From NCBI RefSeq assembly GCF_003287285.1, contig NZ_QMIG01000002.1, forward strand, positions 62,001 to 126,000: 64,000 bases of DNA, read 5' to 3'. The notes beneath the pieces are model-generated. The model was not told the origin of the DNA. It was given only the letters and a program-made list of their open reading frames with translations, and did not search any database. The position numbers and the translations under genes are program-made. Positions 17,864-27,509 of the stretch are shown piece by piece (the first letter of the stretch is position 1; the number at the start of each line of letters is the position of its first letter). The DNA comes from Phytoactinopolyspora halophila. GTDB lineage: Bacteria; Actinomycetota; Actinomycetes; Jiangellales; Jiangellaceae.

Positions 17864-20133
17864 CGCAGCACCATGTCGAGAAACCGGACCGCGCCGGCCT
17901 TGTCCAGCGGCTCGTTACCGTTCCCGCACTTCGGGGACTGCACACATGTCGGGCAGCCGCTCTCGCACCGGCATTCCGCCACGATCGAGCGCGTTGCCTC
18001 GAGCCAGCTTCGCGCAGCCCGGTAGCCACGTTCCGCGAAACCCGCGCCGCCGGGATGCCCGTCATGCACGAAGACGGTCAGCACACCGGTGTCCGCGTGC
18101 CGCACGGTCGACAACCCTCCGACATCCCAGCGGTCACAGCTCGCGATCAGCGGCAACATGCCGATCGACGCATGCTCGGCACCGTGCGCGGCACCTGCGG
18201 CGTCGGCGACACCTGCTTCGTCCACTGCGTCGTCCGGTAGCGTCCACCACGTCGCCTTCGTGCGTAGCTGGCGTTCCGGAAGGTCCAGCGGCTCACTCCC
18301 GACGATCTCGCCGCTACCGAGCAGCCGCTTGGTGTAGCCGACCACCTGGCTCGTCACCTCGACGTCGCCGACGGCGAGCCGGGCCCGGCCCCAATCCTGC
18401 GACTCCGATTCGGCGATGATCCGCAACGTGCTCACTTCCTGGGCAGAGGTGGTGTAGTCCGGCGCTTCTCGTCGTACGAGCGCGATGCCCTCGTCGAGCT
18501 CCAGGGACTCGACGAGGTAGGTCTCACCCTGATGGACATAGACCGCGCCCGGATGCGTCATGAAGTGCGCCCGGGCTGCGTCGACAGTGCCCAGCACCCG
18601 CCCGGTGTCCGGTTCGACCAGCGTCACGATCCCCCCGGAGCCACGAAGATCGACGAGATCGGTCGGCCGCTCGCGCCGCGTCCAGTGCCAGCGAGGATGA
18701 TGCTCGCCTCGACGCCGCAGGCGCCCCTCCTGCTCCAAGGTATGCACCACGTCGGTTGCTGCCGGTCCGAACGTATCCAGATCGGCCCCGGTCAGCGACC
18801 GTTCGGAGGCAGCGGCGCAGAGGTGCGGCGCCAGGACGTACGGATTGTTCGGATCCAGCACGGTCGCCTCGATGGGCCGGCCGAAGATGGCGTCGGGGTG
18901 ATGGATGACATACGAATCCAGCGGATCATCGCTGGCGATCAACACCGCGAGTGCCTCCCGGCCAGCCCGGCCAGCCCGGCCGGCTTGCTGCCACAACGAC
19001 GCCAGCGTCCCGGGCCAGCCAGCGATCAACACCGCATCCAGTCCACTGATGTCCACGCCGAGTTCCAGCGCCGTCGTCGCCGCCACTCCGCGCAACTCTC
19101 CTTCCTGCAGTGCACCTTCGAGAGAACGGCGCTCGTGCGCGAGATAGCCCGCGCGGTACGACGCCACCCGCGAGGGCAGCTCGGGATCCACCGGTCTCAG
19201 CGCTGCCCGGGCCAGGCCCGCGACGGTCTCCGCCGCGCGGCGTGACCGCACGAAGGCAACGGTGCGCGCATCGGCGATGATCATGTCGGCCAGCAGATCC
19301 GACGTCTCGGCCAGGACACTGCGACGTTCACCGCGTTCGTGCAGTGGTGGTTCCCACAACAAGAACGTCCGGGCCCCGCGCGGCGAGCCGTCGTCGGTCA
19401 CCGGCTCACACGGCACCCCGGTCAGCTGGCGCGCCGACCGAGCCGGGTCCGCCGTGGTGGCCGACGCGAGCACGAACGTCGGCTCGGCACCGTGAGCCGC
19501 ACAGATCCTGCGCAGCCGCCGCACCACCTGAGCCACGTGAGAGCCGAAGACGCCACGGTATTCGTGACACTCGTCGAGCACGACGAATCGCAGCGAACGC
19601 AGGAACCCCGCCCAGCGCCGATGATTGGGAAGCAGGGAGCGATGCAACATGTCCGGGTTGGTCAACACGTAGGTGGCATGCTGGCGCGCCACGTTTCGCA
19701 GCTCGGTGGGCGTGTCGCCGTCATAGGTCGTCGCCACGACATCCGGAACCGAAAGATCATCGAGCGCTCTGAGCTGGTCGGCCGCCAAGGCTTTGGTTGG
19801 TGACACGTACAGGGTCGTCCCGCCGCGCCGACGGCCTTGGCGCGCTGCCGTCAACGACGGCAACAGGTATGCCATCGATTTTCCCGAGGCCGTACCGGTT
19901 GCGACGACGACCGAGTGCCCGGACCACGCCAACGACGCAGCGGCGACTTGATGCGACCAGGGCGCGCCGACTCCCGACGCGCGGTATCGTTCCCGCACGA
20001 CGGGATCGACCCACTCGGGCCATTCCGCCGTGTTGGCTGCGCGTTCCGGAATCGACTCGGTGTGCGTCACCCGGCCTTGTCGATGCGGAAGCCGCGAGAG
20101 AAGCGTTTCGACCAGGTCAGTTGAACGGACCAC
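17860..20133 (-). CDS. DEAD/DEAH-box helicase with DUF1998 C-terminal domain (YprA/Hrq1-like)
   Basis: A 757-aa cytoplasmic ATP-dependent nucleic acid helicase. Motifs include Walker A VVVATGTASGKS, Ia YVSPTKALAADQ, DEAD variant FVVLDECHEYRG (DECH), III LASATTADP and VI QQAGRAGRAG. The C-terminal DUF1998 region has a Cys cluster, ECRCESGCPTCVQSPKCG, as in the YprA/MrfA type that binds metal. Streptomycetes also carry this gene divergent to bldG. The start at GTG 20133 (VRSTDLVETLLSRLPHRQG) is favoured over the frame reaching 20253, which would overlap the bldG upstream region. Confidence 0.92.
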   Translation of the reverse strand: MVRSTDLVETLLSRLPHRQGRVTHTESIPERAANTAEWPEWVDPVVRERYRASGVGAPWSHQVAAASLAWSGHSVVVATGTASGKSMAYLLPSLTAARQGRRRGGTTLYVSPTKALAADQLRALDDLSVPDVVATTYDGDTPTELRNVARQHATYVLTNPDMLHRSLLPNHRRWAGFLRSLRFVVLDECHEYRGVFGSHVAQVVRRLRRICAAHGAEPTFVLASATTADPARSARQLTGVPCEPVTDDGSPRGARTFLLWEPPLHERGERRSVLAETSDLLADMIIADARTVAFVRSRRAAETVAGLARAALRPVDPELPSRVASYRAGYLAHERRSLEGALQEGELRGVAATTALELGVDISGLDAVLIAGWPGTLASLWQQAGRAGRAGREALAVLIASDDPLDSYVIHHPDAIFGRPIEATVLDPNNPYVLAPHLCAAASERSLTGADLDTFGPAATDVVHTLEQEGRLRRRGEHHPRWHWTRRERPTDLVDLRGSGGIVTLVEPDTGRVLGTVDAARAHFMTHPGAVYVHQGETYLVESLELDEGIALVRREAPDYTTSAQEVSTLRIIAESESQDWGRARLAVGDVEVTSQVVGYTKRLLGSGEIVGSEPLDLPERQLRTKATWWTLPDDAVDEAGVADAAGAAHGAEHASIGMLPLIASCDRWDVGGLSTVRHADTGVLTVFVHDGHPGGAGFAERGYRAARSWLEATRSIVAECRCESGCPTCVQSPKCGNGNEPLDKAGAVRFLDMVLR

Positions 20134-20267
20134 AGACGAAAGTCTCGCAGCCGTGGTTGAATGCCTGCAGGGCGGAACCAATCCCGCACATCGAGCGTCC
20201 AAGGGGGCACATCGACGCACCGCGGACGACCTGCGGTAATCGCCCGTGATCAAGCTGGAGGCACTAG

Positions 20268-20618
20268 GTGGATCTGTCGCTGTCGACTCGTGTGGAAAGT
20301 GGCCCCGCAGGTGACTCGACCGTCGTCGAGGCCGCCGGAGAGATCGACGTCTATACCGCGCCCAAGCTGCGCGAGCGGTTGGTCGACATCGTCGATGCCG
20401 GTCAATACCACCTCATCGTCGACGTACGCGGTGTCGAGTTCCTCGACTCGACGGGCTTGGGGGTTCTGGTCGGCGGCCTCAAACGGGTGCGGCAACACGA
20501 CGGCTCGCTACGGCTGGTGTGCACCCAGGAGCGCATCCTGAAGATCTTCCGGATAACCGGCCTGACCAAGGTCTTCACCATTCACGACACGGTCGAGGAC
20601 GCACTTAACACGCACTGA
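20268..20618 (+). CDS. bldG: STAS-domain anti-sigma factor antagonist, BldG orthologue
   Basis: A 116-aa single STAS domain. The sequence [25 protein letters not shown] and [15 protein letters not shown] closely resembles Streptomyces BldG. The phosphorylatable Ser is S61 in FLDSTGLG, the target of an anti-sigma kinase. BldG controls development and stress sigma factors by partner switching. It starts with GTG and is divergent from the helicase, as in Streptomyces. The anti-sigma partner gene apgA, which follows bldG in streptomycetes, is absent; hppA comes next. Confidence 0.93.
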   Translation: MDLSLSTRVESGPAGDSTVVEAAGEIDVYTAPKLRERLVDIVDAGQYHLIVDVRGVEFLDSTGLGVLVGGLKRVRQHDGSLRLVCTQERILKIFRITGLTKVFTIHDTVEDALNTH

Positions 20619-20835
20619 ACTCTTCGGCACATCTTGACGTCGCGCCGCCTTTCATCTCCACCCCGGTGTAAGAACCACAGCAGTGGGCATTTAGACTCGC
20701 GGACCAAATCGGCCTGGCAGTAGCTCCATACCGTGCCGGGCCCGTTAGTAGTCCACGATCTCGTGGCGACTTCCTCGTCGTGCCGGGATCTTCCCGATCA
20801 CTGCCTTCGCCCGAGGGCTACGTCAAGGAGGACGA

Positions 20836-23139
20836 ATGACCGGGCCTTTATCCGCCGTGGACGGTTCCACGACCGTCGAGCTGACCGGAGCGAACCTCTC
20901 CTACATCGTCGTAGTAGCGCTCATCGCGTTGGCCGCACTGGTCATGGCAGCGCTGTTCCGTCGCGAGGTGCTCGCCGCCGGCGAGGGCACCGAGAGCATG
21001 AAGAACATCGCACACGCCGTGCAGGAAGGTGCCTCCGCGTACCTCAACCGTCAGTTCAAGACGCTGGGCATCTTCGCCGTCCTGGTGTTCGCCCTGCTGT
21101 TCCTGCTCCCCGGCGATGCCGGCGTGCGGATCGGACGCTCGATCTTCTTTCTCGTCGGTGCGGGCTTCTCAGCTGCCGTTGGCTACCTCGGCATGTGGCT
21201 GGCCACCCGCGCCAACGTTCGCGTCGCCGCGGCCGCGCAGGGCAACGAGCGCGAGTCCGCCATGCGCCTCGCCTTCCGCACCGGCGGTGTGGTCGGCATG
21301 GCCACCGTCGGCCTCGGCCTGCTAGGAGCCGCAATCGTCGTTCTGCTGTACCGAGGTGATGCTCCCTCCGTGCTCGAGGGCTTCGGATTCGGTGCGGCGC
21401 TACTGGCCATGTTCATGCGGGTCGGCGGCGGTATCTTCACCAAAGCCGCCGACGTCGGCGCCGACCTCGTTGGCAAGGTCGAGCAGCACATTCCGGAAGA
21501 CGATCCCCGCAATGCCGCCACCATCGCGGACAACGTGGGTGACAACGTCGGCGACTGCGCCGGCATGGCCGCCGACCTCTTCGAGTCGTACGCGGTGGTG
21601 CTGGTCGCGGGCTTGATTCTCGGTTCGGCCGCCTTCGGTTCCGAGGGTCTCGTCTTCCCATTGATCGTTCCGGCGATCGGCGCGCTGACCGCCGTTCTCG
21701 GGATCTTCCTCACCCGGGCCCGCGCCGGTGAGAGCGGTCTGACGAGTATCAACCGAGCGTTCTACATGTCTGCCGGTATCGCGGCCGTGCTGTCGGCGAT
21801 CGCCGCGTTCGCCTACCTGCCAGGCACGTTCGAAGAGCTGGAAGGCGGCATCGGGGACCACCCCGGAGATCCCCGCCTCCTGGCGACCGTCGCCGTCATC
21901 ATCGGTATCGTGCTCGCGGCGATCATCCTGTGGTTGACAGGTCATTTCACGGATACCGACAAGAAGCCGACCAACGATGTCGCCCGCACTTCCCTGACCG
22001 GTCCCGCCACGGTCATACTGTCCGGCTTCGCCCTGGGCTTGGAGTCCGCCGTCTACACCGCCGTGGTGATCGGTGCAGCCGTCTACGGTGCCTTCCTTCT
22101 CGGCGGCGGCTCGCTGGTGCTCTCGTTGTTCCTCATCGCCTTGGCGGGCACCGGGCTGCTAACCACCGTCGGCGTGATCGTGGCCATGGACACGTTCGGT
22201 CCGGTGGCGGACAACGCGCAAGGGATCGCCGAGATGTCCGGAGACGTCGAGGGAGAGGGCGCCCAGCTGCTGACCGAGCTGGACGCCGTCGGGAACACGA
22301 CCAAGGCCGTCACCAAGGGCATCGCCATCGCGACAGCCGTTCTCGCCGCCACGGCGCTGTTCGGCTCCTACATGGAGGTCATCGAACGGGCGCTGCGCGA
22401 TGTGGGCGCCACGCTGGCCGATCACGAATCGTTCCTGTTCGATGTCTCGGCACCCAACGTGCTGGTGGGCGTGATCCTCGGTGCCTGCGTGATCTTCCTG
22501 TTCGCGGGATTGGCGATCAACGCCGTCGGCCGGGCAGCCGGTGCGGTGGTGTTCGAGGTCCGTCGCCAGTTCCGCGACGACCCGGGAATCATGGCCGGGA
22601 CCAGCCGCCCGGAGTACGGCCGCGTCGTGGATATCGTCACCAAGGATTCGCTGCGTGAGCTGACGACACCCGGGCTGCTGGCGGTCATGGCGCCGATCGC
22701 CGTCGGATTCGGCCTGGGCATCGGCGCGTTGGCCGGTTACCTGGGGGGCGCCATCGCGGCCGGTGTCCTCATGGCCGTCATGCTGGCCAACTCCGGAGGT
22801 GCCTGGGACAACTCGAAGAAGATCGTCGAGGATGGACACTACGGTGGCAAGGATTCGGAGGCTCACGACGCCACCGTCATCGGCGACACGGTGGGTGACC
22901 CGTTCAAGGACACCGCGGGCCCGGCCATCAACCCGCTGATCAAGGTCATGAACCTGGTGTCGGTTTTGATCGCTCCGGCGATCGTCCTGCTGACCGTCGG
23001 CCCGGACGCCAACGACGGGTTCCGGTACACGATCTCCATCGTGGCCGCACTCATCATTGTCGTCTCCGTGTGGATCTCCAAGCGGCGGTCCACGGCCATC
23101 ACGGACGAGCAGCCGGCCACGGAGGACGTCACCGTCTAG
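20836..23139 (+). CDS. hppA: K+-independent membrane proton-pumping pyrophosphatase
   Basis: A 767-aa integral membrane protein with about 16 helices that couples pyrophosphate hydrolysis to H+ export. The signature DVGADLVGKVE is at residues 206-216, DNVGDNVGDCAG at about 232, and GDTVGDPFKDTAGPA near the C-terminus. In GNTTKAVTKG, Lys490 and Thr493 mark the potassium-independent class. The ATG follows AAGGAGG with perfect spacing. A 217-bp gap separates it from bldG, so it probably has its own promoter. Transcription should end at the large hairpin at 23166-23276. Confidence 0.97.
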   Translation: MTGPLSAVDGSTTVELTGANLSYIVVVALIALAALVMAALFRREVLAAGEGTESMKNIAHAVQEGASAYLNRQFKTLGIFAVLVFALLFLLPGDAGVRIGRSIFFLVGAGFSAAVGYLGMWLATRANVRVAAAAQGNERESAMRLAFRTGGVVGMATVGLGLLGAAIVVLLYRGDAPSVLEGFGFGAALLAMFMRVGGGIFTKAADVGADLVGKVEQHIPEDDPRNAATIADNVGDNVGDCAGMAADLFESYAVVLVAGLILGSAAFGSEGLVFPLIVPAIGALTAVLGIFLTRARAGESGLTSINRAFYMSAGIAAVLSAIAAFAYLPGTFEELEGGIGDHPGDPRLLATVAVIIGIVLAAIILWLTGHFTDTDKKPTNDVARTSLTGPATVILSGFALGLESAVYTAVVIGAAVYGAFLLGGGSLVLSLFLIALAGTGLLTTVGVIVAMDTFGPVADNAQGIAEMSGDVEGEGAQLLTELDAVGNTTKAVTKGIAIATAVLAATALFGSYMEVIERALRDVGATLADHESFLFDVSAPNVLVGVILGACVIFLFAGLAINAVGRAAGAVVFEVRRQFRDDPGIMAGTSRPEYGRVVDIVTKDSLRELTTPGLLAVMAPIAVGFGLGIGALAGYLGGAIAAGVLMAVMLANSGGAWDNSKKIVEDGHYGGKDSEAHDATVIGDTVGDPFKDTAGPAINPLIKVMNLVSVLIAPAIVLLTVGPDANDGFRYTISIVAALIIVVSVWISKRRSTAITDEQPATEDVTV

Positions 23140-23165
23140 GGAACACCACCCTGCTGGACACGCAA

Positions 23166-23276
23166 CCCACCCCCGGCCCGCCCCTCCTTCAATTCCGTGA
23201 TCATGAACACTAGGCGCTCATATAGAGCGCTTAGTGTTCATGATCACGGGACAAGGGGAGGGGAGCCGGGGGTGGG
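23166..23276. repeat. Hairpin repeat, copy 1 (TGATCATGAACACTA family), between hppA and mocR
   Basis: Nested inverted repeats. Outer arms CCCACCCCCGGC / GCCGGGGGTGGG lie at 23166-23177 and 23265-23276. The inner 18-bp arms CCGTGATCATGAACACTA / TAGTGTTCATGATCACGG lie at 23195-23212 and 23232-23249. A further GCGCTC / GAGCGC at 23214-23219 and 23225-23230 leaves a 5-base loop. The inner stem reaches 25 bp with one G-T pair. It lies between two convergent genes and should terminate both. Confidence 0.9.
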
Positions 23277-23278
23277 TT

Positions 23279-24556
23279 TTATTTGCAGGCCGCGACCGAG
23301 ACGAGAACGCCAGGATGGTGCTCGTCGTCGACCACAACGGTGGGGATACCCCGTCGATTCATATCGGCCACCACCGGCTCCGGTGAAGCCGTCTGGACGA
23401 ACGCGTGCACGGCTCCCGGCAACCCGATCAACGGGCCGTAGGGGCGCACCAACTCCTCCAAACGTGCCCGCCGTCGTTCGTACTCCGCCCGCGCCCGCCG
23501 GATGTGCCGGTCAAGCCCACCCGACGAGATCAGCTCGGCAACGGTGAGTTGCACGAACACGGATACTCCCAGGTCGGTGCGCTGACGCGCGTCTTTGAGA
23601 CGCTCGGCCACAGACGGCGGCGAGACGATCCAGCCCAGCCGGATTCCAGGAGCGATCGACTTGGACACGGAGCCAATGAGAATGACGGTCTCGGGGGCGA
23701 GCGCCTGCATGGCCGATGGCACGCTGGGCGGCGCCATCTGCGAGTCCCAGTCGTCCTCGATGACCCAGCGACCTGCCGCGCCGCTAGTCTCGACCAGCGC
23801 GCGCCGCCGGTCAGCCGGCATGAGCACGCCCGTGGGGTACTGGTGCGTGGGAGTCACGAGAACGGCACCAGCCCCGGGCGGGATGGCTTCTGGAACGAGC
23901 CCGGACGCATCGACCGGTACCTGCCGGACGTCCACCAGCTGCCGCATCATGTGCGTCGAGCCAGGCGAGCCGGGTCGTTCCAGTGCCCACGTTTCGGCAC
24001 CGAGCACGTCCGCGAGCAATGCCATGGCATGGGCCACGCCAGCCGTGACGTGAACGTCGTCCGGCTCCGCGGCCACGCCCCGCGTCCGCCGTAGCCACTC
24101 TGCCAGCACTAACCGGAGGTGAGGATGTCCCGACGGGTCGGGGTAGCCCAGATCGTCCGGGCCCAGCCGGGCCAGTGCCGTGCGTGCTGCGGCCGACCAC
24201 GCCCGGTGCGGGAACAAGCTCGGATCCGGGACACCCGGAGTTGGTGGCGGCGCCGCCGATGCCGGCATGCTCGGAACCGCGGGACCCGCTCCTGGCGCAG
24301 CCATGACGGCCGGCCGACGACGGGGCGCCTGCTCGATGAAGCCCTCGGCGCTGAGCTGTGAGTACACCGAATCGACCGTGCCACGAGACACGTCGAGCGC
24401 ACTCGCGAGATCCCGGGCGCCGGGAATGGTGTCCCCGGCATTGAGCCAGCCCTCACGGATGGCCGCGATCAGCCGGGCGCGCAGCCACGCTCCCTTCCCG
24501 TTCCGCGGGGCCTCGCCCCACGATGCGGCCAGGCGGACTGCCTCGTCAGACGGCAT
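23279..24556 (-). CDS. MocR-type GntR regulator with aminotransferase domain
   Basis: A 425-aa protein. An N-terminal winged helix (GDTIPGARDLASALDVSRGT) joins a fold-type I PLP aminotransferase-like domain. The PLP lysine lies in GSVSKSIAPGIRLGW, and the Asp pairing with the PLP ring is in WVIEDDWDSQM. MocR proteins sense PLP or amino compounds and control a divergent gene, here the EamA exporter. The start MPSDEAVRLAASWGE at 24556 is preferred; the longer frame runs into the exporter start. Convergent with hppA. Confidence 0.9.
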   Translation of the reverse strand: MPSDEAVRLAASWGEAPRNGKGAWLRARLIAAIREGWLNAGDTIPGARDLASALDVSRGTVDSVYSQLSAEGFIEQAPRRRPAVMAAPGAGPAVPSMPASAAPPPTPGVPDPSLFPHRAWSAAARTALARLGPDDLGYPDPSGHPHLRLVLAEWLRRTRGVAAEPDDVHVTAGVAHAMALLADVLGAETWALERPGSPGSTHMMRQLVDVRQVPVDASGLVPEAIPPGAGAVLVTPTHQYPTGVLMPADRRRALVETSGAAGRWVIEDDWDSQMAPPSVPSAMQALAPETVILIGSVSKSIAPGIRLGWIVSPPSVAERLKDARQRTDLGVSVFVQLTVAELISSGGLDRHIRRARAEYERRRARLEELVRPYGPLIGLPGAVHAFVQTASPEPVVADMNRRGIPTVVVDDEHHPGVLVSVAACK

Positions 24557-24573
24557 TGGCCTATTAAAACACT

Positions 24574-24600
24574 CCAGAACTGGCCCTGTCGATATGCCAG
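24574..24600. promoter_or_regulatory. Putative MocR operator in the divergent mocR-eamA promoter
   Basis: The 66-bp space between the two starts contains the palindrome CCAGAACTGG (24574-24583) and a further CTGGC...GCCAG symmetry ending at 24600. MocR regulators usually bind repeats of this size between divergent genes. Function is inferred from position only. Confidence 0.4.
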
Positions 24601-24622
24601 ATGATGGGTCAGAGTCACACCC

Positions 24623-25558
24623 GTGACCGTAGCCACGCCGCACTCGCGCCCACTGTCCAACACCGCCACGGGTTCGCTGACGTGCACCGCGGCCATGACG
24701 ATCGTCGGGACGTCGATCGCCGTCGCGCCATGGCTCGCGGATTATCCCGTGCTGTCCGGCCAGGCCTGGCGCTACCTCCTCGCCGGCCTGCTCCTGCTAC
24801 TCGTGCTCATCGCCCGGCCAACGCTGACCGGTGTCTCTCGCAGCACGGTGCGCCCGCTGCGGAAGGTCTCACCCGGGACGGTACTGGCGCTCGTCGCGCT
24901 CGCAGCCACCGGCCTGGCTGCCTTCAACTGGCTACTCATCGAGGGCACCCGGCATGCTGATCCGGCCTTCATGGCATCCATGGTCGGGGCGACGCCGCTG
25001 GTTCTCGCCCTGCTCGGGCCGTGGACCAGCGGCCTGCCCCTCCGGCTTCGGACCGTTATCGGAAGCGCAATCGTCATGACCGGCATCCTGCTCGTACACG
25101 GCGCCACCGCCGCGCCACTCGCCGCCCTGCCCTACGGGCTCGGGTTCCTCGCGTGTGAAGTGGCATTCACCCTTCTCGCAGTTCCCGTACTCAAGGAGCT
25201 CACACCCCTACAGCTCTCCACCGCGGTCTGCTTTCTTGCCGTGCCGATGCTGGCAGCCGTGAGCATCGCCCATCCCGCACCGAGCTTGCAGATTCCTACC
25301 GGGACCGAAGCACTGGCGCTGCTCTACATGGCCGTTCTCACCACCGCCGTAGCATTCCTCCTGTGGTACAGCGGCGTCGCTCGCCTCGGTGCGGACCGCG
25401 CCGGCCTCTTCTGCGGGGTCATGCCCATAGCCAGCTACCTGGCCGGGTTGGCGCTGGGCAGCTCGGTCTGGGCGATCCCGGCGCTCACCGGGGTCGTGCT
25501 CTGCGGCCTGGGCATCGTCACCGGGCTCTCCCCAGGTGAACGGCCGGGAACGCCCTGA
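24623..25558 (+). CDS. EamA family transporter (DMT superfamily)
   Basis: A 311-aa protein with ten hydrophobic segments in two EamA repeats, for example YLLAGLLLLLVLIARP, ADPAFMASMVGATPLVLALL and AVLTTAVAFLLWYSGVARLG. It probably exports a small metabolite. Divergent pairing with a MocR regulator suggests the substrate is a pyridoxal-type or amino-acid-like compound sensed by that regulator. The GTG start at 24623 is the longest; Met25 is a possible later start. Confidence 0.85.
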   Translation: MTVATPHSRPLSNTATGSLTCTAAMTIVGTSIAVAPWLADYPVLSGQAWRYLLAGLLLLLVLIARPTLTGVSRSTVRPLRKVSPGTVLALVALAATGLAAFNWLLIEGTRHADPAFMASMVGATPLVLALLGPWTSGLPLRLRTVIGSAIVMTGILLVHGATAAPLAALPYGLGFLACEVAFTLLAVPVLKELTPLQLSTAVCFLAVPMLAAVSIAHPAPSLQIPTGTEALALLYMAVLTTAVAFLLWYSGVARLGADRAGLFCGVMPIASYLAGLALGSSVWAIPALTGVVLCGLGIVTGLSPGERPGTP

Positions 25559-25570
25559 CCCGCTGGATCA

Positions 25571-26434
25571 TCAGCGGCTGAGGTTCTGGAACCTGCGCAC
25601 CGCCAGCGGCAAGAAGACCGCCATGATGACGAGCGGCCAGACGACTGCCATGAGCAGGGCATGCTGCTCGATCCACGTGTCTCCGACCGCAGCCGGATTC
25701 CCGAACAGCTCGCGTGCCGCCGTCACCGTCGAGGAGACCGGGTTCCACAGCGCGATCGCTCCCAGCCAATCCGGCATGAGCGCCGGGGAGACGAACACGC
25801 TGGAGATCATCGCGAAGGGGAAGGCGACGGCGAACAGGCTGCCCGCCGCTTCCTCGTTCGGCACCAGCAGGCCGAGCCAGATGCCTACCCAGATCAACGC
25901 GAATCGCAGCCACAGGAACAGCGCGAACGCCGCCAGCGTCGCCAGCAAGCCCCCGTCGGAACGCCAGCCCACGATCAGAGCCATGACGGCGAGCACGAGC
26001 AAGTCCAGGCTGGCACCCACGAGATCGCTCACGCCCCGTCCCGTGACGACCGCCGATGGCGCCATCGGCATCGACCGGAACCTGTCGGTAACACCCTTCG
26101 CCGTGTCGTACACGACGAGGTAGGCCGTGTTCATGAACGACATGGCCATCGTCATACCGAACAGCCCGGGCATGAGGTACTCGCGGTAGTCGCCGCCACC
26201 CGGCACGGACATCGCGCTGCCGAAGACGTATCCGAAGAGCAGCACCGCCACGATCGGAAAGCCCAGCTGCCAGGCGATGTTGCTCGGCTGCCGCACGTAG
26301 TGAGTCAGGCCCCGGCGCACGATCGTCCAGCAGTCCGCCATCGCCCAGTACAGCCGCTGGCCCATGCCCTCACCGGAGTCGTCGGTCACGTCCGGCACTG
26401 CCGCGGATGTCATATCGAGCGTCTGGTTGGTCAT
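25571..26434 (-). CDS. ABC-2 type exporter permease (DrrB-like)
   Basis: A 287-aa permease with six membrane segments, including [40 protein letters not shown] and [17 protein letters not shown]. The layout is that of ABC2_membrane DrrB proteins, which export daunorubicin and related drugs or lipids. A soluble N-terminal stretch of about 30 residues precedes the first helix. Its start overlaps the stop of the ATPase gene by four bases, marking one transporter operon. Substrate unknown. Confidence 0.9.
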   Translation of the reverse strand: MTNQTLDMTSAAVPDVTDDSGEGMGQRLYWAMADCWTIVRRGLTHYVRQPSNIAWQLGFPIVAVLLFGYVFGSAMSVPGGGDYREYLMPGLFGMTMAMSFMNTAYLVVYDTAKGVTDRFRSMPMAPSAVVTGRGVSDLVGASLDLLVLAVMALIVGWRSDGGLLATLAAFALFLWLRFALIWVGIWLGLLVPNEEAAGSLFAVAFPFAMISSVFVSPALMPDWLGAIALWNPVSSTVTAARELFGNPAAVGDTWIEQHALLMAVVWPLVIMAVFLPLAVRRFQNLSR

Positions 26435-27432
26435 ACCGCGGCTTCCTCCTTCACCGTCTCGCCCATCGCCCGTTCAGCCGTCTCCTCGCTGCGGTCCCCG
26501 GTAAAGCTCAGGAACACCTCGTCGAGCGTGGGGCGGCGCAGCCCGATGTCCTCCACGGCCACGCCCTGGTCGTGCAACGTCCGGGCGATCTCGGTGAGAG
26601 CGGCCACCCGGTCCGTCACGGGAGCGTGCAACCGGCGGTTCTCCTCGTCGATCTGCGGCTCGCCCGAAGCGACACGTGCGACGACGGTGGCCGCTGCGGG
26701 GATGTCGTCAGCGCCGTGTACCACCACCTCGATCCGGTCACCACCGATGAGGCTCTTCAGGTGCGCCGGAGCGTCGTCAGCGATCACACGCCCGTGGTCG
26801 ATCACCGCGATACGCTCGGCAAGCTGGTCCGCTTCGTCGAGGTACTGCGTGGTCAGCAGGACCGTCGTTCCGCTGGTGACAAGTGCGCGAATGGCCTGCC
26901 ATACCTCGTTGCGGCCACGCGGATCGAGGCCGGTGGTCGGCTCGTCGAGAAACAGGATCTCGGGCGCGAGGATCATGCTCGCGGCGAGATCGAGCCTGCG
27001 TCGCATGCCGCCGCTGTACTCCTTGAGTCCCTTGTCTGCGGCATCGACGAGGTCGAACTGTTCCAGCAGCTCGTCGGCACGGCGAGCGGCGCGCTTGGCA
27101 CCGAGGTGGAAAAGGCGGCCGAACATCCGCAGGTTCTGCCGGCCGGTGAGAACTTCGTCGACCGCAGCGTATTGGCCGGTGAACCCGATTTTCTGCCGGA
27201 CACGTCGTGGCTGGGTCACGACGTCATGGCCGGCAACCTCTGCCTGACCTTCGTCGAGCCGGACGAGTGTTGCCAGGATACGCACGGCGGTCGTCTTGCC
27301 CGCACCATTCGGGCCGAGCAGGCCGTAGACCATGCCCTTCGGCACCGTGAGGTCGAAACCGTCGAGGGCACGCTTCTCCTTGTAGTGCTTCCGTAGCCCT
27401 TCAGCGCGGATCGCGACTGGGGTATGCGTCAC
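26431..27432 (-). CDS. ABC exporter ATP-binding protein (DrrA-like)
   Basis: A 333-aa ATPase. Walker A is [17 protein letters not shown], the Q-loop lies in [12 protein letters not shown], the signature [12 protein letters not shown] and Walker [17 protein letters not shown] are intact, and a DrrA-type C-terminal domain follows ([16 protein letters not shown]). It drives the permease encoded immediately downstream. The start follows AAAGGAGGATGTA. The promoter region is shared with a divergent TetR regulator, so drug- or metabolite-induced expression is likely. Confidence 0.94.
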   Translation of the reverse strand: MTHTPVAIRAEGLRKHYKEKRALDGFDLTVPKGMVYGLLGPNGAGKTTAVRILATLVRLDEGQAEVAGHDVVTQPRRVRQKIGFTGQYAAVDEVLTGRQNLRMFGRLFHLGAKRAARRADELLEQFDLVDAADKGLKEYSGGMRRRLDLAASMILAPEILFLDEPTTGLDPRGRNEVWQAIRALVTSGTTVLLTTQYLDEADQLAERIAVIDHGRVIADDAPAHLKSLIGGDRIEVVVHGADDIPAAATVVARVASGEPQIDEENRRLHAPVTDRVAALTEIARTLHDQGVAVEDIGLRRPTLDEVFLSFTGDRSEETAERAMGETVKEEAAV

Positions 27433-27450
27433 TACATCCTCCTTTCAATC

Positions 27451-27482
27451 GCGTACAGCATACCCCATTTTGCGTACAACGC
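27451..27482. promoter_or_regulatory. Putative TetR operator between the DrrAB operon and its regulator
   Basis: Two GCGTACA copies start at 27451 and 27472, 21 bp apart (two helical turns). The second sits in the imperfect palindrome GCGT-ACA-ACGC and the first partners a GTA...TAC symmetry. The only intergenic space between the divergent genes is 77 bp, so any regulator must bind here. Operator role inferred. Confidence 0.45.
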
Positions 27483-27509
27483 ACGCAATAAATTCTGGGA
27501 AGCTAGAGT

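Noticed and set aside
25661-27247. 528-aa frame on the plus strand across the DrrAB genes
   Set aside because: Runs antisense through two well-supported transporter genes and is low complexity.
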